From CAZIVE01 sp964542435 (GTDB lineage Bacteria; Bacteroidota; Bacteroidia; Bacteroidales; Tannerellaceae), in NCBI GenBank assembly GCA_964542435.1, contig CAZIVE010000164.1:1-5127 (forward strand): 5,127 bases of DNA. The letters are read 5' to 3'. Each line of letters begins with the position of its first letter. The first letter of the stretch is position 1. This document shows, piece by piece, positions 1 to 5,127 of the stretch. The translations under genes and the position numbers were made by a program. The notes under the pieces were generated by a model. That model was not told the origin of the DNA, ran no database searches, and saw only the letters and a program-made list of their open reading frames with translations.

Positions 1-16
1 CATTGACTCATATGCA

Positions 17-24
17 CAAATATA
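17..24 (-). promoter_or_regulatory. Possible -7 promoter box for a gene beyond the left edge
   Basis: Read on the minus strand this is TATATTTG, a full match to the Bacteroidota -7 consensus TAnnTTTG. It lies past the operon terminator and points out of the window. ATG triplets follow on the minus strand at 11-9 and 3-1, so a further minus-strand gene could begin at or beyond the edge. The region where a -33 element should lie is only T-rich and has no clear TTTG. In sequence this AT-rich a chance match is quite possible. Confidence 0.3.
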
Positions 25-44
25 AGAATAAAATGAGAAACGAA

Positions 45-76
45 TAAAAAAGCCGCCCGAATCATCGGGACGGCTT
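45..76 (-). terminator. Intrinsic terminator of the susC-susD operon
   Basis: On the minus strand, AGCCGTCCCGA (75-65) pairs with TCGGGCGGCT (60-51) around a four-base TGAT loop (64-61). This gives ten base pairs, mostly G-C, with one bulged T at position 70. The hairpin is followed at once by a run of T (50-46, extended by the last stem base). This is the standard layout of a Rho-independent terminator. In the plus direction the hairpin is not followed by a T run (TTCC instead), so it should act on minus-strand transcription only. It begins 44 bases after the susD stop codon and closes the operon there. Confidence 0.9.
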
Positions 77-85
77 CCAAACATA

Positions 86-97
86 AATGCAGTTAAA
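86..97. repeat. Imperfect 12-bp direct repeat, copy downstream of susD
   Basis: The plus-strand sequence AATGCAGTTAAA matches AATACAGTTAAA at 1776-1787 in 11 of 12 positions and in the same orientation. This copy sits between the susD stop codon and the terminator; the other lies just before the susD start codon. The match does not extend on either side. Its role, if any, is unknown, and chance similarity in AT-rich spacer sequence cannot be excluded. Confidence 0.45.
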
Positions 98-119
98 CTC
101 AGTAACACATAGATAAGGA

Positions 120-1769
120 CTAATAGCCAGGGTTTTGAGTTATAACGCCACTTCCACATTGATCTATCACAGCCTGCGGAATGGCAAAATATTCATTCTT
201 TCCTTTTATAAAATGAGCGTTGGTTAAATGTGTGCGTTTCACTTTCTCTTTGGTTATGTATGCGTTGATAACCTCATCTGCAATGCCCCAACGAACCAGG
301 TCGAAGAATCTCTGACCTTCCATGGCGAATTCAAGGCGCCGTTCTGTACGCAAAGCTTTCAGTGCCTCATCCTTCGAGGTGAACGACGTATAAAGTCCAA
401 CTTTGTACTTGGCTGCGTCTCCTGTTCCGACACCGGAAACATCTTCCCAACGTACACCTTTGCTCTTGGCCGCTCTTTCGCGAACCATGTTGATGTATTT
501 CTGTCCGTTCGTCAGATCACCCAGTTCAATAGCAGATTCAGCTCTCCAGAGCAAGACATCAGGATAACGGATGATATAGAAATTCAATGCGTTCACGTAC
601 GGCCAGACTGCGAGATAATAGGATGAGTTTTTGGAAACCAGACGTTTCTTTGGACTGTAAGGTCCGTAAACCGAAGATTCGCGAGGAGTCCAATTGTAAA
701 GTTGCATATCCATCCAAGGCTTTCCGGGACGCGCCACCGTATGATCCAAGCGGATATCGACATTGTCATTGTCCGTTACATCGTTTCCGTCGTAGACAGG
801 CAGACCGTTGGCATCGGTTTTAAATGCATTCACCAGATTCTGCGAAGGACGCATAAAGCCGTAGCTCGGATACGGGCCGCCAGGAGGAAGCAGACGATCG
901 CCGGCATTGCCGTTATAATTATACGTCGAGCCGTCGTTGATGCAACTCTGCACGGCAAACAGGATTTCAGACGAATTGTCATTTTCAGGCAGGAAGACGT
1001 CGCGAAAATTGGGAAGCATCGAATACTTGCCGGAACTGATCACCTCGTCTGAAGCTACTGCACAATCCTTCCAGTCTTTCGTATACAGGTAAACTTTCGC
1101 CATGTAAGCGCGAGCGGCCATCTTTGTCGGACGTGCCACTTCAGACTGACTCTCAGGAAGAACTTGATAAGCAGCCTGAAAGTCGCTCAAGATCTTCTGC
1201 CAAAGCTGATCGGAAGAGAATTCCGTATTGGATACTTTCGGAAAGCTGCTGATATCCGTCACAGATTCGTCAAGATAAGGAATCTGATTGAAGATGATCT
1301 TCAGATTGAAATAGAAGTGGCCGCGCAGGAATTTCATCTCTGCGATGCGCTGATCTTTTTTGGCATAATTACTCTTCGAAAGGATTTGTATGGCTCTGTT
1401 GCATCGTGCCACACCTTCATAGAGAGCCGACCATTTACGGTCGAAGTCTTTACAGGTCGCATCGGCGCTGAAGATCTCCATCAAATGGATTTGATTCTGG
1501 TCGCCGGTACCGCCGCCGCCTTTGTAGAAGTCATCCGAAACGACATCACCGAATTGCCAGTTGGAACAACCGGAGTTCAGTCCACTACTCGAGCTGTCGT
1601 ACTGACCATCGAGCACCGAATAGGCGGAAGTGACCAAACCTTCTATGTTTGCATCTTGCGTAACCTGACTTTCCGTCAGTTCACCTGTAGGAGTCTCATC
1701 GAGAAACGATCCGGAGCAAGAGGAAGCAAGAAGAAGCGAAGCGATAGATATAGAATATATATATTTCAT
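120..1769 (-). CDS. SusD/RagB-family outer-membrane lipoprotein (nutrient-binding lid of a SusCD transporter)
   Basis: This is a surface-exposed, lipid-anchored substrate-binding protein that in this family caps the partner SusC barrel and captures glycan or other oligomers before import. Its 549 residues are typical for the family. Residues 1-17 form a short lipoprotein signal peptide (Lys2, hydrophobic 4-15) ending in a lipobox ASSC, with Cys18 as the predicted lipidated first residue. The following FLDETP is a usual start of mature SusD proteins. The N-terminal SusD-like region (about 22-230) includes WQFGDVVSDDFYKGG (71-85) and the TPR-like EMKFLRGHFYFNL (144-156). The C-terminal SusD/RagB region (about 270-549) includes YPDVLLWRAESAIELGD (402-418), RTERRLEFAMEGQRFFDLVR (474-493), FAIPQAVID (528-536) and the characteristic ending ITQNPGY. 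The start ATG at 1769 is directly followed by the signal peptide, and no Shine-Dalgarno sequence precedes it, as is normal in Bacteroidota. The gene lies 18 bases after susC, so the two are co-transcribed. The family call is secure; the ligand is not known. Confidence 0.97.
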   Translation of the reverse strand: MKYIYSISIASLLLASSCSGSFLDETPTGELTESQVTQDANIEGLVTSAYSVLDGQYDSSSSGLNSGCSNWQFGDVVSDDFYKGGGGTGDQNQIHLMEIFSADATCKDFDRKWSALYEGVARCNRAIQILSKSNYAKKDQRIAEMKFLRGHFYFNLKIIFNQIPYLDESVTDISSFPKVSNTEFSSDQLWQKILSDFQAAYQVLPESQSEVARPTKMAARAYMAKVYLYTKDWKDCAVASDEVISSGKYSMLPNFRDVFLPENDNSSEILFAVQSCINDGSTYNYNGNAGDRLLPPGGPYPSYGFMRPSQNLVNAFKTDANGLPVYDGNDVTDNDNVDIRLDHTVARPGKPWMDMQLYNWTPRESSVYGPYSPKKRLVSKNSSYYLAVWPYVNALNFYIIRYPDVLLWRAESAIELGDLTNGQKYINMVRERAAKSKGVRWEDVSGVGTGDAAKYKVGLYTSFTSKDEALKALRTERRLEFAMEGQRFFDLVRWGIADEVINAYITKEKVKRTHLTNAHFIKGKNEYFAIPQAVIDQCGSGVITQNPGY

Positions 1770-1787
1770 GATTGTAATACAGTTAAA
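1770..1787 (-). other. susC-susD intergenic spacer without Shine-Dalgarno
   Basis: The 18 bases between the susC stop (TAA) and the susD ATG read TTTAACTGTATTACAATC on the minus strand. They contain no purine-rich ribosome-binding sequence, no promoter box and no hairpin. The AT-rich leader and AT-rich first susD codons fit the weakly structured, SD-independent initiation usual in Bacteroidota. The short spacing supports one transcript and possibly translational coupling. Confidence 0.7.
1776..1787. repeat. Imperfect 12-bp direct repeat, copy upstream of susD
   Basis: The plus-strand sequence AATACAGTTAAA is the partner of AATGCAGTTAAA at 86-97, with one mismatch (1779 against 89). It takes up most of the susC-susD spacer. 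The two copies bracket the whole susD gene in direct orientation. Confidence 0.45.
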
Positions 1788-4700
1788 TTAAAATGCGACA
1801 TTGACTCCGAACGTATAAGACCTTGACAACGGATAGATTCCGCGATCGATGCCCATATCCAGGTTACGCGAACTTGACGTGTAGCTTTGCAGTCCGACTT
1901 CAGGGTCGATGCCATCATACGATGTGATCGTAAACAGGTTGGTGGCCTGCAAGTAGAGATAAGCGTTCTGAACGTTCAGCAGAGAAAGAATATTCTTTGG
2001 CAGCTGATAACCCACTTTCAGGTTTTTCAATCTGACGTACGAGCCGTTTTCGATGTAATAAGACGAAGGACGGATATTGTTGTTCGGATCGTCCTGTGTG
2101 ACGCGCGGAACAGACGTATTCGTGTGCGTCGGCGTCCAAGCATTCAGGATCGTAGAATTTTTATTGTATTGCGACTGATTGAAGAACTCGCCAAGATATT
2201 TGGTCAGGTTGTAAACATCATTCCCGAAGGATCCGGAAAAGAATGCGGAGAAGTCGAAGTTCTTATAATTGAAGCCGAGCGTCAATCCCGCTGTAAGATC
2301 AGGATGCGGACTGCCCACGAAACTGCGGTCGTTTCCGTCAATCTTACCATCGCCGTTCATATCCACGAATCTAATATCTCCGGGATGTGCATTCGGTTGA
2401 AGTTTTTCACCACTCGAATTGACATAGGAATCAATCTCCTGCTGACTCTGGAAAAGTCCGTCTGCCTTGTAAACGTAGAACGAAGCGATCGGATGTCCGA
2501 CAGCTGAACGTGAAATCTCCTGATCGAAGTTCACACTGTGCAGCATGGTGTTTGGAATGCCGATGTAGGAAACGCCGTTGGAGAGTCCCGTCATCTTATT
2601 CCGGATCACAGAAAGGTTCATGCCCACATTGATTCCGAAATCTTTGTCAAGCGACTTCTTATAGTTGATCTCGACTTCGACACCTTTGTTATTCATCTTT
2701 CCGATGTTATCCCACATCGTGGCATTGGTGCCACCGACTGTCGAGACAAGCGGACGTGCATAAAGCAGATCCTTCGTGTCTTTATTGAAGAGATCCACCG
2801 TCAGCAGCAGTTCGTTGTTCAATAATCCCAGATCCAATCCGAGATTGGTCTGCGTCGTTGTCTCCCACTTCAAATTCGGATTGCTCGTACGTGTCTGCGT
2901 GTATCCGGTATAAACGGAACTTTGACTTCCGTCCATCGGGTAGTTGGAATAGTCCTGATTGGATGAATAAGAGTCTATGGTCGAATAGGCAGGGATATCG
3001 GAATTACCGTTTTGGCCCCAGCCGAAACGAAGTTTCAGATCGCTGATCAGATTCGAGTGGAAAAACGCCTCATTACTGATTCTCCAACCTAACGAAACAG
3101 CCGGGAAGTTGCCCCATTTGTTCTTTCCCAATCGCGACGAGCCATCGCGACGCAGTGTAAACGCTGCCAAATAACGATTATTGAAAGAATAGTCGATCTT
3201 GCCGAAATAGGAGGTCATGCTATACTGTTCCATCGAACCCGTATTAGTCTGATCGGATGTTCCTCCGGCATTGAGATAGTGAAAGTTCTCGTCGTCGAAG
3301 GCGAATCCTTTTCGAGTGGCTGTGAAATACTCATAGCGGTTGCGTAACGACTCGGTTCCCAGCAACACATTCACATCGTTCAATCCGAACGACTTCAGGT
3401 AATTCAACGTATTGGTGAAAACCCAGTTGAATCGGCCGCTGTTCGTATTGGTCAATGTGCTCAAGGCCTGCAGAACATTGATCTCGCTGAACTTGGGTGA
3501 ATAATCTCTGAGATTATAGTTTTTGTAGTCCGTACCGAAGTTGCTTTTAAACGTCAATCCGTCTATCGGCGAAATCTGGATGTAGGCGTTGCCCATGATT
3601 CGGGTATTGTGCTCGTTGTTGTCCTTGTTGCGATAGAGTGATCCGAGCGGATTCTCGATATCACCGAAAGGATTGCCTGCAAAATTGCCATTATTATCAT
3701 ACACAGGAATGATCGACATATACTTGTAGGCATTGTAGAGCATGCCGCTCAGAGCGCTGTTATTGGTGGCACCTACGCCCCAATCATGAGAGAGAGAAAT
3801 GTTTTCACCTATAATTGCATGTTTGTTGAACAGTTTCCACTCTGAATTGAAACGACCGTTCAAGCGACGGAAACCCGTGTACTTCATAAGTCCGTTCTGA
3901 TCAAAATAGCCGGCTGAGAAAAGCTGACTGCTGGTGTCATCTGCCTTCGAGAAAGAAAGGTTATAGGATTGTACAATAGCCTTTCGCAAGATTTCCTGCA
4001 CCCAATCCACATCGTCGGAAGGAATGGTCTGCGCTTTGTCGAGATAGGACGGAATGACAGCCGTTGTACCATTGCCGTAAATATCGTTGGCGGGAGTTTT
4101 TCCGTCGTTGGTCATAGCTGTCCAAAGCATATCGCCATATTGCTGCGCGTTCAGCATGCGCAACGATTTCGCAGCCTCCTGGAAGCCGGTGTATGCGTCG
4201 AAGTTGACCGTCATCTTTCCCTGTTTCCCCTTCTTTGTGCTGATGATGACAACGCCATTGGCAGCACGCGCTCCGTAAATGGAGGCCGAAGAGGCATCCT
4301 TGAGCACCTGCATCGATTCAATATCGTTCGGATTCAAGAAATTGATACCGTTTTCTACCGGAACGCCATCGATGATATACAAAGGGTCGTTGTTACGGAC
4401 TGTAGAAAAGCCACGAATACGGACTGCGACACCGCCGCCCGGCATATTGTCCGGCATCACATTGACGCCCGAAAGTTTTCCTTGCATCATCTCATCGACA
4501 CTGGATACGGGAGATGTCTTCACATCGTCCAACTTCAGGACAGCAACTGCGCCCGTCAAATCCTTTTTCTTTTGTACGCCGTAACCTACGACGACCACTT
4601 CGTCCAATTTTTGAGTATCTTCCAACAATTTGACATCAAGAGTGGACAATTCGCCCGCTTTGAATTCCTGAGTCAGATAACCGATGTAGGAAATCTGTAC

Positions 4701-5063
4701 GACAGCGTTGGAAGGGACATTTCGTAATTCATATTTGCCATCCAGGTCGGTTACAACGCCATTAGTTGAACCTTTCACGACCACATTGGCACCGATAATC
4801 GGTTCGCCTTTTGCATCTTTGACCACACCTTTCAACAGATGCGATTGCTGTGTCACACTATAAACATCCGCTACAGACAAGTCCGTAGATGGTTTTGTTT
4901 GCGGAACCATGTCGTGAGCAGAAGAAAAAGCATCTGCTTTCACAACATTCGGCGTCAGACAGAGAGAAAGGAGCACAGAACATTTCATCATCTTCTCCAG
5001 ACATTCCGGAGTGCATCCATGGAATTGGGTTCTGCGTGAGTAAAACTTTTGTTTCATATTCAT
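1788..5063 (-). CDS. SusC/RagA-family TonB-linked outer-membrane transporter
   Basis: This is a TonB-dependent outer-membrane channel that imports oligomers delivered by its SusD partner. Its 1091 residues are normal for the family. A signal peptide with a long N-region has its hydrophobic core at about 28-40 and a likely cleavage after ADA (43-45). A linker (46-76) leads to a carboxypeptidase-regulatory-like domain (about 77-148; KGVVKDAKGEPIIGANVVVK at 78-97). A TonB-box-like DEVVVVGYG (154-162) comes next. The plug domain (about 163-280) has VRIRGF (214-219), PLYIIDGVPV (227-236) and the hallmark ESMQVLKDASSASIYGARAA (249-268). The rest is a beta barrel with VSLGWRISNEAFF (656-668), LKLRFGWGQNGN (676-687), NPNLKWETTTQTNLGLDLG (728-746), an acidic DMNGDGKIDGND loop (901-912) and a terminal Phe, as expected for BAM-assembled proteins. 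There is no STN domain, so direct signalling to an anti-sigma factor is unlikely. The start at 5063 is the longest in frame; Met3 (5057) and Met25/26 (4991/4988) are alternatives. It is the first gene of the operon. The substrate is unknown. Confidence 0.97.
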   Translation of the reverse strand: MNMKQKFYSRRTQFHGCTPECLEKMMKCSVLLSLCLTPNVVKADAFSSAHDMVPQTKPSTDLSVADVYSVTQQSHLLKGVVKDAKGEPIIGANVVVKGSTNGVVTDLDGKYELRNVPSNAVVQISYIGYLTQEFKAGELSTLDVKLLEDTQKLDEVVVVGYGVQKKKDLTGAVAVLKLDDVKTSPVSSVDEMMQGKLSGVNVMPDNMPGGGVAVRIRGFSTVRNNDPLYIIDGVPVENGINFLNPNDIESMQVLKDASSASIYGARAANGVVIISTKKGKQGKMTVNFDAYTGFQEAAKSLRMLNAQQYGDMLWTAMTNDGKTPANDIYGNGTTAVIPSYLDKAQTIPSDDVDWVQEILRKAIVQSYNLSFSKADDTSSQLFSAGYFDQNGLMKYTGFRRLNGRFNSEWKLFNKHAIIGENISLSHDWGVGATNNSALSGMLYNAYKYMSIIPVYDNNGNFAGNPFGDIENPLGSLYRNKDNNEHNTRIMGNAYIQISPIDGLTFKSNFGTDYKNYNLRDYSPKFSEINVLQALSTLTNTNSGRFNWVFTNTLNYLKSFGLNDVNVLLGTESLRNRYEYFTATRKGFAFDDENFHYLNAGGTSDQTNTGSMEQYSMTSYFGKIDYSFNNRYLAAFTLRRDGSSRLGKNKWGNFPAVSLGWRISNEAFFHSNLISDLKLRFGWGQNGNSDIPAYSTIDSYSSNQDYSNYPMDGSQSSVYTGYTQTRTSNPNLKWETTTQTNLGLDLGLLNNELLLTVDLFNKDTKDLLYARPLVSTVGGTNATMWDNIGKMNNKGVEVEINYKKSLDKDFGINVGMNLSVIRNKMTGLSNGVSYIGIPNTMLHSVNFDQEISRSAVGHPIASFYVYKADGLFQSQQEIDSYVNSSGEKLQPNAHPGDIRFVDMNGDGKIDGNDRSFVGSPHPDLTAGLTLGFNYKNFDFSAFFSGSFGNDVYNLTKYLGEFFNQSQYNKNSTILNAWTPTHTNTSVPRVTQDDPNNNIRPSSYYIENGSYVRLKNLKVGYQLPKNILSLLNVQNAYLYLQATNLFTITSYDGIDPEVGLQSYTSSSRNLDMGIDRGIYPLSRSYTFGVNVAF

Positions 5064-5127
5064 TCAATAATTAGAATTCGCCGCAAAAGTAGCCAGCGCA
5101 TGTTTCAGAAAGGTTACAAGCAGATTT
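5064..5127 (-). promoter_or_regulatory. Upstream region of the susC-susD operon
   Basis: These 64 bases lie before susC. On the minus strand they hold a -7 box at 5091-5084 and an AT-rich leader ending at the start codon, with no Shine-Dalgarno sequence. No clear operator, inverted repeat, attenuator hairpin or gene is visible. The window ends here, so upstream regulatory sites and the neighbouring gene are missing. Confidence 0.6.
5084..5091 (-). promoter_or_regulatory. Likely -7 box of the susC-susD promoter (TACTTTTG)
   Basis: On the minus strand this is TACTTTTG, matching the primary sigma -7 consensus of Bacteroidota, TAnnTTTG, at all six defined positions. It ends 20 bases before the susC ATG at 5063, so the untranslated leader would be only about 10-15 bases. 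The -33 element is poor: the nearest clear TTG (5119-5117) is 25 bases upstream of the box, which is too far, and only T-rich CCTTTC lies near the usual spacing. A weak -33 element fits a promoter that needs an activator; that is inference. Confidence 0.6.

Noticed and set aside
51..76. Bidirectional terminator
   Set aside because: The plus-strand side of the hairpin is followed by TTCCAAAC rather than a T run, so only minus-strand transcription fits intrinsic termination.
228..1052. Three overlapping plus-strand open frames (228-626, 587-823, 702-1052)
   Set aside because: They overlap each other and the conserved C-terminal half of susD, and none resembles a known family.
1755..1764. AT dinucleotide run in the first codons of susD, as a phase-variation tract
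   Set aside because: Only five AT units are present, too few for strong slippage. An AT-rich gene start is normal for SD-independent translation in this phylum.
1164..1826. Plus-strand open frame (220 codons) opposite the susD N-terminus and the susC-susD spacer
   Set aside because: It is antisense to intact susD, has no recognisable domain and no promoter box that I could see, and ends in a basic low-information tail. It is a shadow frame.
3969..4727. Long plus-strand open frame (252 codons) opposite the N-terminal part of susC
   Set aside because: It is fully antisense to the conserved plug and carboxypeptidase-like domains of susC. Its translation shows no recognisable domain, signal peptide or start context. 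It is best explained by codon bias of the sense gene leaving the opposite frame open.
4956..4967. Possible lipobox in SusC (LLSLC, Cys35)
   Set aside because: The residue before the Cys is Leu, not Gly, Ala or Ser, and a better signal peptidase I site (ADA, 43-45) follows. TonB-dependent barrels are not normally lipidated.
4858..5067. Second minus-strand open frame at the susC N-terminus
   Set aside because: It overlaps the susC start in another frame and has no family features. The susC frame continues into unmistakable conserved domains, so this is not a separate leader peptide that I can support.
1..5127. CRISPR array, insertion sequence, tRNA or rRNA gene, defence system or other new system
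   Set aside because: No repeat-spacer pattern, transposase, terminal inverted repeats or structured RNA gene was seen. About 96 percent of the window is two intact genes of a well-known transporter family.

Overview
The window is a two-gene SusC/SusD-type outer-membrane nutrient-uptake operon, entirely on the minus strand. The organism is a member of the Bacteroidota, most likely of the order Bacteroidales. This rests on the family pair itself, the absence of Shine-Dalgarno sequences before either gene, and a good match to the Bacteroides-type -7 promoter box (TAnnTTTG) upstream of the first gene. I cannot name a genus from the sequence alone.

Layout in the direction of transcription (right to left): a short upstream region (5127-5064) carries the -7 box TACTTTTG. 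The susC-like TonB-dependent transporter gene follows (5063-1788, 1091 aa). After an 18-base spacer comes the susD-like surface lipoprotein gene (1769-120, 549 aa). A 43-base spacer then leads to a strong intrinsic terminator hairpin at 51-75 with a U tract. The last 40 or so bases (44-1) are AT-rich intergenic sequence and may hold the promoter of another minus-strand gene that lies outside the window. Both genes look intact, full length and without frameshifts.

How they work together: in this family SusC forms a 22-stranded TonB-dependent barrel with an N-terminal extension domain. SusD is a lipid-anchored helical lid that sits on the barrel and captures substrate at the cell surface. The bound oligomer (usually a glycan fragment, sometimes a peptide) is then passed through the barrel using TonB-ExbBD energy. 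No glycoside hydrolase, peptidase, sulfatase, SusE/F-like protein, sigma factor or regulator is visible, so the substrate cannot be inferred here. SusC has no STN (secretin/TonB short N-terminal) domain, which argues against direct control by an anti-sigma/ECF pair.

I found no previously undescribed system. The points most worth a second look are an imperfect 12-base direct repeat in the two spacers flanking susD, the closure of the operon by a terminator directly after susD, the long N-terminus of the SusC protein, and a second possible promoter at the left edge. The plus strand contains several long open frames, but they are best explained as shadows of the two genes.
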